Assembly (NCBI GenBank): GCA_964609025.1
Contig: CAZSQM010000002.1
Coordinates: forward strand, 62,001-126,000
Source of the DNA: SIG307 sp964609025
GTDB lineage: Bacteria > Bacillota > Clostridia > Lachnospirales > Lachnospiraceae
DNA: 64,000 bases
Reading direction: 5' to 3'
This document shows positions 36,072 to 43,697 of the stretch, piece after piece (within the stretch, counting starts at the first letter, position 1; each line of letters starts with the position of its first letter). The notes below the pieces were generated by a model. The model saw only the letters and a program-made list of their open reading frames with translations, had not been told where the DNA came from and ran no database searches. A program made the position numbers and the translations under genes.

Positions 36072-36089
36072 CGCAAACCGCTCCCTCTG

Positions 36090-36148
36090 TCTGTCTTTCT
36101 GATTTTCTTCCGGACTGCCGGAAAATCGGAAGGACAGATTTTTTTTGC
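36090..36148 (+). terminator. Terminator after the LysR-membrane protein pair
   Basis: Long imperfect stem: outer TCTGTC / GGACAGA and inner GATTTTCTTCCGG / CCGGAAAATC, followed by T8. Confidence 0.8.
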
Positions 36149-36272
36149 ATAAAAAAGAGATTTATTTTTCGTCTAATTTGTAGTATAATTAGATATGATA
36201 TTCATCCAGGTTTGAAAAGCCGGACAGAATGCAGACACCATCTTAAAGGGAAGTAAAGGAGAACATCGTTTT

Positions 36273-37520
36273 ATGAGAAAATGGAAGTTAATCGCAGGAA
36301 TTGCAATGCTGGCATTTTGTATGACAGCCTGCAAAACCGAGAAAACAAATCAGCCAGAGGCAACTCCGACGGCAACCGTGGCCGCACAGCCGACGACAGA
36401 ACCGACCGCCGCCCCTGAGCCGACGGCTACCCCAAAACCGACGGCAACTCCAAAGCCGACGCCGACCCCTGTGCCGGTAGTTACGGAAACTTATCAGGGC
36501 GTGTTTGGGGAGTACCAGATGAAGGCAGGAACCTGCATGCCCGAGTATATGCTCACGAATGCGGAATGCCTTGATTTTATCAAGAAGAATTTTAACAGCA
36601 TTACATTTGAAAACGAATTGAAGCCGGACTACATTCTGGATCAGGCGGCAAGTAAAGCTGCGGGAGATCTGGTAGTAAAGTTTTCGCCTGCCACGGAGAA
36701 GCTGCTTTTGTGGTGCAGCGAAAACAATATGGCAGTGCGCGGTCATACCTTAATCTGGCACAGCCAGACGCCGCAATGGATTTTCTATGATAACTTTGAT
36801 GTGTCCGGCACATTGGTTGACAGAGATACCATGCTCTCCCGCATGGAAAGCTACATTCATCAGGTGTTCGAACTGCTGGAGTCTAAGGGATATTCGGAGC
36901 TTTTCTATGCCTATGACGTAGTAAATGAGGCCTGGATGGAGGATGGTTCCAAGCGTTACAGCAATTGGCTTGCTACGATTGGAGAGGATTATTTATGGCA
37001 GGCATTCTATTTTGCGGACAAATATGCGCCGGATTACATTGATTTGTATTATAACGATTACAACGAGCAGTATAAGACGGATACGTTATACAATTTTGTG
37101 CAGACACTGGTAGATGCAGACGGTAATTATCTGATTGACGGTATCGGTTTCCAGGCGCATCTGTATACCGAAGATAATTTGGACGATTACTTTGCTACGG
37201 TAGAAAAGATTGGTTCTCTCGGGCTTAAGGTAAATCTGACAGAACTTGATGTGTGCCTCGGCTCCTGGCAGAATGCGAAGTATGCAACAGAAGAAAATAC
37301 AAAAGTACAGGGACAATTCTTCTATCATCTAATCAGCGGTCTTTTACAGAGAATGCAGGAGGGTAAGGTGAAGATGGACTCTTTAACATTCTGGGGCTTT
37401 ACGGATGAACTTTCCTGGAGAAAGGAATACAGTCCGCTTATGTTAAACAGAAAGTTTAAGCCGAAGTATGCATACTATGGAGCATTATTGTTAAAGGAAT
37501 ATGCCGGATTTGATGAATAA
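36273..37520 (+). CDS. GH10 endo-beta-1,4-xylanase lipoprotein
   Basis: A 415-residue surface xylanase. Lipoprotein signal with lipobox AFCMTAC (Cys20), a Pro/Thr-rich linker (about 28-72, with PTATPKPTATPKPTPTPVP), then one GH10 TIM barrel (about 75-410). Acid/base Glu219 in YDVVNEAW and nucleophile Glu324 in NLTELDV; substrate motifs GHTLIWHSQTP and GFQAHLY. It should cleave xylan outside the cell while anchored to the membrane. AAAGGAGAACATCGTTTT precedes the ATG; a TATAAT lies at 36184-36189. It stands alone, without transporter or xylosidase genes nearby. Confidence 0.95.
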   Translation: MRKWKLIAGIAMLAFCMTACKTEKTNQPEATPTATVAAQPTTEPTAAPEPTATPKPTATPKPTPTPVPVVTETYQGVFGEYQMKAGTCMPEYMLTNAECLDFIKKNFNSITFENELKPDYILDQAASKAAGDLVVKFSPATEKLLLWCSENNMAVRGHTLIWHSQTPQWIFYDNFDVSGTLVDRDTMLSRMESYIHQVFELLESKGYSELFYAYDVVNEAWMEDGSKRYSNWLATIGEDYLWQAFYFADKYAPDYIDLYYNDYNEQYKTDTLYNFVQTLVDADGNYLIDGIGFQAHLYTEDNLDDYFATVEKIGSLGLKVNLTELDVCLGSWQNAKYATEENTKVQGQFFYHLISGLLQRMQEGKVKMDSLTFWGFTDELSWRKEYSPLMLNRKFKPKYAYYGALLLKEYAGFDE

Positions 37521-37550
37521 CATTGTTTGAGAACTACAAAGCGGTATTCG

Positions 37551-37589
37551 AAAGGACGAAACGGATTTCGGTCTGTCTTCGTCCTTTTT
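37551..37589 (+). terminator. Terminator of the xylanase gene
   Basis: Perfect 10-bp stem AAAGGACGAA / TTCGTCCTTT with an 17-base loop, followed by TTAATAATTTTT. Confidence 0.75.
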
Positions 37590-37627
37590 AATAATTTTTA
37601 ATAAGATAGAGTAAACCGTTTTACTCT

Positions 37628-37675
37628 CCTTGCTGATTTTTTTCAAAAAAACCTTGCTGATTTTTTTCAAAAAAA
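37628..37675. repeat. Tandem duplication of a 24-bp unit
   Basis: Two identical copies (37628-37651, 37652-37675) of a unit starting CCTTGCTGATTTTTTTC and ending in A7, directly upstream of the tRNA-Gly promoter. The T7/A7 tracts make it self-complementary and A-tract rich, as in UP elements. Confidence 0.9.
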
Positions 37676-37678
37676 CAG

Positions 37679-37707
37679 TTGACAAAATACTTTTTATAAG
37701 GTATACT
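37679..37707 (+). promoter_or_regulatory. Promoter of tRNA-Gly
   Basis: TTGACA (37679-37684), 17-base spacer, TATACT (37702-37707), about 30 bases before the mature tRNA. Confidence 0.88.
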
Positions 37708-37738
37708 GTTCCTTGCTTGAAGAAAGCAGAGTTACTTT

Positions 37739-37810
37739 GCACGAGTGGCTCAGTGGTGGAGTATCGCCTTGCCAAGGCGAGGGTCGCGGGTTCGAATCCC
37801 GTCTCGTGCT
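37739..37810 (+). tRNA. tRNA-Gly (GCC anticodon)
   Basis: Full cloverleaf: acceptor GCACGAG / CTCGTGC, D-arm GGCTCAGTGGTGGAGT region, anticodon stem-loop CGCCTTGCCAAGGCG with anticodon GCC, T-arm GCGGGTTCGAATCCCG, discriminator T. The 3' CCA is not encoded. It has its own promoter and terminator. Confidence 0.95.
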
Positions 37811-37820
37811 CTGGAAAAAT

Positions 37821-37857
37821 GAAGGACAGTATTGATGATACTGTCCTTCTTTTTTTC
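37821..37857 (+). terminator. Terminator of tRNA-Gly
   Basis: Perfect 12-bp stem GAAGGACAGTAT / ATACTGTCCTTC with loop TGATG and a following T7. Confidence 0.88.
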
Positions 37858-37990
37858 GGAGCACAGCCGTGCTCCGAAGGGTTCGAAGTCTCGCCTGCCG
37901 GCTCGGTCGGCGCTAAACGGTCTCCACTGGAGACCAGCGCCCCGTCTCGTGCTCCGAAGTTCGAATGGTCTCCGCTTCGCAATTTTTTAA
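37858..37990. repeat. tRNA-derived repeat scar
   Basis: CCCGTCTCGTGCTC, the exact 3' end of the tRNA (37798-37811), recurs at 37941-37954, and GTTCGAA-type T-loop pieces recur near 37880 and 37959. A GGTCTCC-ACT-GGAGACC palindrome lies between (about 37919-37935). It looks like the remains of integration and loss at the tRNA 3' end. Confidence 0.6.
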
Positions 37991-38082
37991 CGGATTTTTT
38001 CTTTATCACACATTACACACATTTTTCTGCTAGAATATATTTTATATTGTTTACGAAGACATGCTATTAACAGGAGGACATG

Positions 38083-38727
38083 ATGAAAAAGAAATTATTT
38101 TCCTTATTGTTGTTTACTGCTCTGCTGCTCTCTCTTGCCGCTTGCGGCAGCTCCGATAAGTCCGGGGACAAAAAAGAGCCGTCGCAGACCGATGACACCC
38201 TGCTTACCAATACCGCAAAAGGGCTTCTTTCCGGCGAACACAATGTAGAGATTGAAATCGAAAATTACGGTACGATTGCTCTGACCTTGGATGCCGATAT
38301 TGCGCCGGTTACCGTTACAAATTTTATTACTCTTGTAAAGGACGGCTTTTATAACGGTCTGACCTTTCACCGCATTATCGACGGTTTTATGATTCAGGGC
38401 GGTGACCCGGAGGGGACCGGCATGGGCGGCTCCGACAGAAACATTCAGGGTGAATTTGCCTTAAACGGGATTGAAAACCGGCTTTCCCACACCCGCGGCG
38501 TTATTTCCATGGCACGCGCCAAGGCTTACGACAGCGCCAGTTCCCAGTTCTTTATTGTCCATGAGGACTCCCCTCATCTGGACGGGCAGTATGCTGCCTT
38601 CGGCTGCGTCACAAGCGGCATCGAAGTGGTAGATGCCATCTGTGAGAATACCCCGGTGGAGGATGCAAACGGAACCGTTCTCGCAAAAAACCAGCCGGTG
38701 ATTAAAGAAATTCGTGTCGTAGAATAA
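38083..38727 (+). CDS. Cyclophilin-type peptidyl-prolyl isomerase, lipoprotein
   Basis: A 214-residue extracytoplasmic PPIase that speeds proline isomerisation in exported proteins. Lipoprotein signal with lipobox LAACG, a short Ser/Asp/Lys linker, then a compact cyclophilin domain (about 50-210) with FHRIIDGFMIQGGDP holding the catalytic Arg, and SASSQFFIV. The second of two adjacent ATGs is chosen for spacing from AGGAGG. Single gene. Confidence 0.92.
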   Translation: MKKKLFSLLLFTALLLSLAACGSSDKSGDKKEPSQTDDTLLTNTAKGLLSGEHNVEIEIENYGTIALTLDADIAPVTVTNFITLVKDGFYNGLTFHRIIDGFMIQGGDPEGTGMGGSDRNIQGEFALNGIENRLSHTRGVISMARAKAYDSASSQFFIVHEDSPHLDGQYAAFGCVTSGIEVVDAICENTPVEDANGTVLAKNQPVIKEIRVVE

Positions 38728-38844
38728 AAATTATATGCTGTTTTAAGAATGCTGTTTCTTTCCTTCGGGCACACTAATTCTGCATCCCAAAATCACTGAA
38801 ATGATGCACTGACGATACAACCGTTCGGAAAGGTGGTGTACTTT

Positions 38845-39135
38845 TTGTCAGAAGACAGCACGCAAACACACAGCGCCCCGCAAAAATTGAAAAGTGCGCG
38901 GCAGAAACTAAAAGAACCCAAACCGAAAAATCAGGAGGTCTTCCGGGCCTCCACTCCGATGGAAGATGATTTTCCGGACCTTGACACCATGAATGTAAGC
39001 TCTGCTACGGAGCTCACCGGCATGATGTACCATCCGCCCGCAAATACCGCGGAGCTGGAATCTTACCATGACTTGTACGACATTCAGTATGAGCCGGCCG
39101 CAGCGGAAACCGGTACAAAACAGAGGGTGAAATAG
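38845..39135 (+). CDS. Small hypothetical protein, TTG start
   Basis: A 96-residue acidic/basic mixed, probably disordered protein (MSEDSTQTHSAPQKLKSARQ...) that I do not recognise. TTG at 38845 is preferred because AAGGTGG lies 8 bases upstream, while the GTG at 38833 is inside that site. A strong bidirectional terminator follows. A motif NVSSATELTGMMYHPP in the second half may be its conserved core. Confidence 0.55.
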   Translation: MSEDSTQTHSAPQKLKSARQKLKEPKPKNQEVFRASTPMEDDFPDLDTMNVSSATELTGMMYHPPANTAELESYHDLYDIQYEPAAAETGTKQRVK

Positions 39136-39182
39136 GAATACGCTCCCATACGCTACCGCAACACGGTATTTCCTCTAAAACC

Positions 39183-39243
39183 AAAAAGCGTGTCAGATAC
39201 GAAAGTTCCGCAAAGGGAACTCCCGGACTGACACGCTTTTTTT
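39183..39243. terminator. Bidirectional terminator
   Basis: AAAAAGCGTGTCAG (39183-39196) pairs perfectly with CTGACACGCTTTTT (39228-39241); an inner GTTCC / GGGAAC helix is also possible. It separates the small hypothetical gene from the purC remnant. Confidence 0.85.
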
Positions 39244-39254
39244 GTTTTCATTGT

Positions 39255-39497
39255 TTATCTGTTTAAAATCAACTTGGTTAACTCCACCGGCTCCACAATC
39301 TTACCGTCTTTGTAAACACGCATGTTACCGAAAGCAATCTCATCAATCAGAATAACCCCGTTATTATTGTAGCCGAACTCGAACTTGATATCCCAAAGAT
39401 TAAGTCCGATAGACTTTAAATCCTCCGCAACAATCTTCGTAATCTTTAAGGTCTGCTCCTTCATGCTCTCAAACATTGCCGGAGTCATAATTCCGTC
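39255..39497 (-). pseudogene. purC: C-terminal remnant of purC (SAICAR synthetase)
   Basis: A 77-codon open frame, extending a few codons upstream (ADGIM), reads as the last third of PurC: MTPAMFESMKEQTLKITKIV, LWDIKFEFGYN, GVILIDEIAFGNMRVY. The full protein is about 235-290 residues; the ATP-binding N-terminal part is missing, and upstream there is only AT-rich promoter sequence of the MATE gene. No ribosome-binding site precedes the first ATG. It is a truncated copy, so purine synthesis must rely on purC elsewhere. Confidence 0.78.
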
Positions 39498-39538
39498 TGC
39501 TTGACAATTTATTTTTTACAGAATAGTACCTTTTAGGA

Positions 39539-39567
39539 TAGACAGTTTAGTTTTTATATGTTAGAAT
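39539..39567 (+). promoter_or_regulatory. Promoter of the MATE gene
   Basis: TAGACA (39539-39544), 17-base spacer, TAGAAT (39562-39567), about 45 bases before the ATG. A second TTGACA lies at 39501-39506. Confidence 0.55.
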
Positions 39568-39611
39568 ACTAATAAGCGTACTAATTTATAAATCAGAAAG
39601 CGACATAGGAA

Positions 39612-41012
39612 ATGAAGAAACTCCAAAACTACAAAGAATATTTCGGAACAAAAGAACTTTACGTTCGCATGGCGAGAATTGCCATACCGGTTTCCCTCCA
39701 ATCACTAATCACGGTCGGTATCAACCTTATGGACACGATCATGTTAAGCTCTATGGGCGACGACCAACTCTCCGCCTCATCCCTTGCGGGGCAGTTTATT
39801 AATCTCTTTATGATTTGCTGCATGGGTATCGGTATGGGAGCCTCCGTACTGACTTCAAGATTCTGGGGCATGCAGGATAAGCCTTCTTTAAAAAAAGCAA
39901 TTACCATTATGCTCCGCTTCGTTCTTATTTTTGCAACAGTATTTACCGTAGCGACCATATTTTTTCCGGACCTGATTATGCGAATCTATTCCAACGAGGC
40001 TCCCATTATCCGCCACGGCGTCACCTACTTAAACTGGATGATTCCGACCTATCTCTGCATGGGGCTTTCCTTAACCTGTACCATTGTGCTTCGCACCGTC
40101 GGTCAGGTACGGATTCCGCTGTACTGCTCGATTTCCGCATTTTTTGTAAATGTCTTTTTTAACTGGGTATTTATCTTCGGCAAACTGGGCGCGCCGCGTA
40201 TGGAGATTGCGGGTGCTGCACTCGGCACCTTGATTGCCCGCATTTTTGAGCTTTTCTTTATCTGCGGATACTTTTTCTTTCTGGATAACCGCATCCGCTA
40301 CCGCTTGCGGGATTTTACGATGAAGTGCAGGGATTTATTAAACGAATACATACGCATCAGCATTCCGGTGTTAATCAGCGACGCTCTTTTAGCATTAGGC
40401 AACAATGCTGTGTCCATGGTGATGGGACGCATCGGCAAAGCCTTCGTTGCCGCCAACTCCGTCACGATGGTGGTGCAGCAGTTAAGCTCGGTACTGACTC
40501 AGGGTATTTGCAATGCCAGCGGCATTATCACCGGACACACCATGGGCGAAGGCGACTATGAGAAAGCGCAAAAACAGGGTTATGCCTTTCTTTTTATGGG
40601 CTTCGTCATCGGATGTTTTGCCGCCCTCGTCATTTTTCTCCTCCGGGATCCGGTCATTGCCTACTACAAGGTTTCTCCGGAGGCAAAACTGATTGCAAAG
40701 GATTTGATGAATGCTATCCTGTTCATCAACATCTTCCAATCCATGAATTCCATCCTGACCAAGGGAGTTTTACGCGCCGGCGGCGATACCAGATTTTTAA
40801 TGGCAGGCGATATCCTGTTTTTATGGATTGCCTCCATTCCGCTAGGGTATCTTGCCGGACTGGTCTTCCACTGGCCGTCCTTTTGGATTTACACCCTTTT
40901 AAAAATCGACCAGATTATAAAATGTGTCTGGTGTTTCTTCCGGCTGCGAAGCGGTAAATGGTTAAAAAAAATACGCCAACCTGACGGTCCGGCGCGTATT
41001 TCAAAGCTCTGA
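39612..41012 (+). CDS. MATE-family multidrug efflux transporter
   Basis: A 466-residue membrane protein with 12 hydrophobic segments in two homologous halves (NLMDTIMLSSMGDDQLSASS in the first, GNNAVSMVMGRIGKAFVAAN in the second), the NorM/DinF pattern. Such proteins export cationic drugs in exchange for Na+ or H+. The Shine-Dalgarno (TAGGAA) is weak. Single gene with a hairpin terminator after it. Substrate cannot be read from sequence. Confidence 0.92.
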   Translation: MKKLQNYKEYFGTKELYVRMARIAIPVSLQSLITVGINLMDTIMLSSMGDDQLSASSLAGQFINLFMICCMGIGMGASVLTSRFWGMQDKPSLKKAITIMLRFVLIFATVFTVATIFFPDLIMRIYSNEAPIIRHGVTYLNWMIPTYLCMGLSLTCTIVLRTVGQVRIPLYCSISAFFVNVFFNWVFIFGKLGAPRMEIAGAALGTLIARIFELFFICGYFFFLDNRIRYRLRDFTMKCRDLLNEYIRISIPVLISDALLALGNNAVSMVMGRIGKAFVAANSVTMVVQQLSSVLTQGICNASGIITGHTMGEGDYEKAQKQGYAFLFMGFVIGCFAALVIFLLRDPVIAYYKVSPEAKLIAKDLMNAILFINIFQSMNSILTKGVLRAGGDTRFLMAGDILFLWIASIPLGYLAGLVFHWPSFWIYTLLKIDQIIKCVWCFFRLRSGKWLKKIRQPDGPARISKL

Positions 41013-41040
41013 TTTTCTTTCCCTACACCTTTCGTTTTTC

Positions 41041-41073
41041 CGGTTCCGGTCCTGCAACACAAGGCCGGAACCG
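41041..41073. terminator. Terminator between MATE and the secreted-protein gene
   Basis: Perfect 9-bp stem CGGTTCCGG / CCGGAACCG with a 15-base loop, between convergent genes; T-tract weak (CTTCTTCC). Confidence 0.55.
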
Positions 41074-41152
41074 CTTCTTCCATGCATCTGTTCGCCGGAT
41101 ATATAAAGTCCGGCTCTATCCGCTTCTATAAGCCGAATACCATATGCCTCTC

Positions 41153-41686
41153 CTACACTGCATAGCAGGAAAAGCCATAATCACTCGGAGTAATATAAAA
41201 ATCTAATGCGTAGGTTGCACTATTCGACAATTTAGAAACCGTAGCCCGGTCGCCCGATGTATAGCTGCGGCTGCCGTCTGTATTTACAATGCTTCCGTAA
41301 GTCCAGCCTATGGTATATCCGGATACTACACTGCTTCCGGTAATTGTTCGCCGATACAAATGTACTTTACCGTCCGTATAATGCCATACCGTACATACCT
41401 CGGTTGCCGTTGCAACCAACAAATCTCCGTTATAAAATCCAAACGTATGGGAATATTCCTGTGCCGTATAGGACGCATTTGTTTCAAACACCGGTTCATT
41501 TATTTCATCACTAATCTGAACCGTTTGCATGCCACCGGTGAAGGCCGCAGCCTCCTCTTCGGACAACTCTCTTACCGTTATCGCCCACTCTGTCTCTTCC
41601 GCCGCTGCGGCCTGCACAGCCGGGCAATTCATAATACCTCCCAAAGATACCAATACAACCAGCAATAAAGCACCTAATTTTTTCAT
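41153..41686 (-). CDS. Small secreted protein linked to an M56 peptidase
   Basis: A 177-residue exported protein that I do not recognise. Signal peptide MKKLGALLLVVLVSLGGIMN to AVQA, an acidic stretch (ELSEEEAAAFTGG), then a beta-rich domain with many Tyr/Thr/Ser (YTIGWTYGSIVNTDGSRSYT). No membrane anchor or catalytic motif. The start at 41686 follows AAAGGAG at good spacing. It lies 47 bases after the M56 gene on the same strand and is probably co-transcribed, so it may be the substrate, ligand-binding partner or output of that regulatory system. Confidence 0.65.
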   Translation of the reverse strand: MKKLGALLLVVLVSLGGIMNCPAVQAAAAEETEWAITVRELSEEEAAAFTGGMQTVQISDEINEPVFETNASYTAQEYSHTFGFYNGDLLVATATEVCTVWHYTDGKVHLYRRTITGSSVVSGYTIGWTYGSIVNTDGSRSYTSGDRATVSKLSNSATYALDFYITPSDYGFSCYAV

Positions 41687-41733
41687 AAACATTCTCCTTT
41701 CGTAACTTAACACATCGTTTCATCTTTCATTTT

Positions 41734-42690
41734 TTATTCTTCCGTCGGCAATATTCTTACCGTCGTTCCGAAGTCCTTTACCGTTAGGTTCAGACGCCCC
41801 GCTGTTTCATCCTTTTCACAATTAACTTGAAAAAACCGCGAGCCCTGCCACGATACAGGGATTGCAAAAAATAGAAAAGCAATGCATACCGCAACCGCAG
41901 CAATCCGAATATAAAGCTTCGGTTTCTTATACTCCAGCACATGCTTTATGCGTTTCTTTATTTCTCCGCTCCCGTAACCGATTGCCACACTTCCTGCTTT
42001 TCCGGCCTGATAAGAAACTTCTACCAAAGCTTCCGCATATTGAATCCGATACTCCGTCGAACGCTTTCGCAACGCCGCCTCATCACAGGCATCCTCCATA
42101 TCGTTGATAAACAGATAATACGCCACCCACATAAGCGGTTGAAACCAAAAAACCGTCCGTAACGCGCTTCCTACGCACCGCGTCAAGACATCCTTTCGCG
42201 CGATATGTACCTCCTCATGTGCGATCACATACTCATAACGTTCCTCTTCCACGGAACTCGGCAGGTAAATCTTAGGAGAGAGCACTCCCATTGTAAAGGG
42301 CTCATTAATGCGTGCCGCCAGATAAATATTACCTCGTAAACGGATACATCCAACCAAACATCTTTGTAAACTTATGTAGGAGTATAGCTCATATAGGAGT
42401 ATCCCTATCATTCCGGCCACCAGTACCGACTTACAGATCCCCAGTCCTATCCTGCTAAACGTCACTGATGGTGTTCCGGATTCTAACCCATCAACATAAT
42501 AAGATAACTTAGGAACAATAAGTGTTAGCAAATTGTATATTATACTTATCGGAATTACACTCCAAAGCAAATAAGAAACTATCGCCGGTGCTTTTCTTTT
42601 CAATATCGCACGCAGCGGCAATAGCAGTATCGTAATAACCCCCAATTCAATTCCACGGTTCACGATCCATATAAATACATCATCTGTCAT
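41734..42690 (-). CDS. M56-family (BlaR1/MecR1-like) membrane metallopeptidase
   Basis: A 318-residue membrane peptidase. Four membrane segments (about 10-27, 38-60, 85-106, 255-275) with the cytosolic zinc site HEEVH at 158-162 and the third ligand Glu in NDMEDACDE near 199. BlaR1/MecR1 proteins cleave BlaI/MecI-type repressors when triggered. Here the external penicillin-binding sensor is absent and only about 40 residues follow the last membrane helix, so beta-lactam sensing is not supported. GAGGTACAGT precedes the ATG. It follows a decayed blaI copy and its promoter. Confidence 0.88.
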   Translation of the reverse strand: MTDDVFIWIVNRGIELGVITILLLPLRAILKRKAPAIVSYLLWSVIPISIIYNLLTLIVPKLSYYVDGLESGTPSVTFSRIGLGICKSVLVAGMIGILLYELYSYISLQRCLVGCIRLRGNIYLAARINEPFTMGVLSPKIYLPSSVEEERYEYVIAHEEVHIARKDVLTRCVGSALRTVFWFQPLMWVAYYLFINDMEDACDEAALRKRSTEYRIQYAEALVEVSYQAGKAGSVAIGYGSGEIKKRIKHVLEYKKPKLYIRIAAVAVCIAFLFFAIPVSWQGSRFFQVNCEKDETAGRLNLTVKDFGTTVRILPTEE

Positions 42691-42699
42691 ACTGTACCT

Positions 42700-42954
42700 C
42701 TGCTTTTATCTCTTTTGAATTTTTCACCACCTCTTTCTTATACTGTTCTTCACTGATGCCCGATGTTACAACACTGTTTCCGTTCCGAAAAAACTCTATG
42801 TCAGCAGACTCTCCAAAGCATCATCCAAGCCGTCGTCTTTTTCCACCAACTCCTTCTCACACAGCCTGACTACTTCTCCGGACCCTATTTCCTCTCTGTG
42901 CCAAAGTAATCCGGCAAGGTTCATTTCAACTTCTGCACTTCCTTAACGCTGCCT
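42700..42954 (-). pseudogene. Decayed second copy of blaI
   Basis: The sequence aligns base by base with the start and middle of the intact gene at 43204-43569 (CCAAAGTAAT-CCGGCAA, CTCCTTCTCACA-AGC, GTTACAACACTGTTT), but the start codon has become AGG, there are in-frame stops, and the part encoding the DNA-binding helix is deleted. A readable piece NSVVTSGISEEQYKKEVV matches NSIVTSLMSEEEYKAKVG of the intact copy. It sits where a repressor gene normally precedes its M56 partner. Confidence 0.82.
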
Positions 42955-42993
42955 TTTCCTCCTTTTGTAGATTATTTTTTTTAGACTCTCTAT

Positions 42994-43022
42994 AATTTAA
43001 CACAATTCAAACTTCTCGTCAA
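42994..43022 (-). promoter_or_regulatory. Promoter of the decayed blaI copy, probably now driving the M56 gene
   Basis: TTGACG (43017-43022), 17-base spacer, TAAATT (42994-42999) on the minus strand. It is the counterpart of the intact blaI promoter, with the same -35 and similar spacer (GAACTGTG versus GAATTGTG). Confidence 0.65.
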
Positions 43023-43153
43023 TCTCCCATAGCATATTTTCTTCGCAATAGCATTCATAGTACAAATTTCTCACTTAGAAACAAAGAGTCCGCTTGCGGA
43101 GCGTTTTTTGCTTTATAGGAACGTACTTCAACACGGTATTTTCTAGAAAGAAA

Positions 43154-43194
43154 AAATCTGCCGCATCCGTTTTTTACCGTAATGCGACAGATTT
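43154..43194 (-). terminator. Terminator of blaI
   Basis: AAATCTGCCGCAT (43154-43166) pairs with ATGCGACAGATTT (43182-43194) with one mismatch; TTTCTTTC follows on the minus strand. Confidence 0.75.
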
Positions 43195-43203
43195 CTTCCC
43201 AAC

Positions 43204-43569
43204 TTATTTGTTCGTTTTATAGCCCTCGATTATCTCTAACAACTCCTTCTTATCCTGCTCGGACAATTCACGACGTTTTGTAAACGCTGCTACAAACATC
43301 GGAAGAGAACCGTTAAATTTATCATTAATCATATCCTCTCCGACTTTCGCCTTGTACTCCTCTTCACTCATAAGAGATGTCACAATACTGTTTACATTCT
43401 GGAACAAACCGTGCTCGCACAATCTGCGAAGCATGGTATACGTAGTAGATTTTTTCCAACCGAGTTCCTTCTCACAAAGCTTAACCACCTCACCGGAGCC
43501 GATACCTTCTCGGTCCCAAAGTAATCTGGCAAACTTCATTTCCTGTTCTCCGATTCCGTAACGCTGCAT
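43204..43569 (-). CDS. BlaI/MecI-family transcriptional repressor
   Basis: A 121-residue winged-helix repressor: first helices IGEQEMKFARLLWDREGIGS, recognition region GWKKSTTYTMLRRLCEHG, wing VNSIVTSLMSEEEY, and a C-terminal dimerisation tail. The family is inactivated by cleavage by an M56 peptidase; the likely partner is encoded 500 bases downstream. It has its own promoter and terminator. CTCCTTTTACAAG (reverse GGAG) precedes the start. Target genes beyond its own locus are unknown. Confidence 0.9.
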   Translation of the reverse strand: MQRYGIGEQEMKFARLLWDREGIGSGEVVKLCEKELGWKKSTTYTMLRRLCEHGLFQNVNSIVTSLMSEEEYKAKVGEDMINDKFNGSLPMFVAAFTKRRELSEQDKKELLEIIEGYKTNK

Positions 43570-43607
43570 AATATCCTCCTTTTACAAGTAAATTCTATCC
43601 CTCTTCT

Positions 43608-43636
43608 AACTTATCACAGTTCGCATTTTTCGTCAA
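43608..43636 (-). promoter_or_regulatory. Promoter of blaI
   Basis: TTGACG (43631-43636), 17-base spacer, TAAGTT (43608-43613) on the minus strand. TACTTGTAA just downstream may belong to an operator. Confidence 0.7.
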
Positions 43637-43697
43637 TCCTTTATTTATTTTTTTACCGGATATCAAAAAAAGTACAGCACGCGATACAATGATAATT

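Noticed and set aside
37628..37675. CRISPR-like repeat
   Set aside because: Two units in direct contact with no spacer between them; no cas genes in the window.
37936..37960. A second tRNA gene
   Set aside because: Only the 3' 14 bases of tRNA-Gly are repeated; no cloverleaf can be formed.
38728..38832. Riboswitch or ncRNA before the small hypothetical gene
   Set aside because: No stable stem or conserved motif was found in this short gap.
41734..42690. Beta-lactam resistance sensor (BlaR1/MecR1 proper)
   Set aside because: The external penicillin-binding domain is absent and no beta-lactamase or PBP2a gene is nearby.
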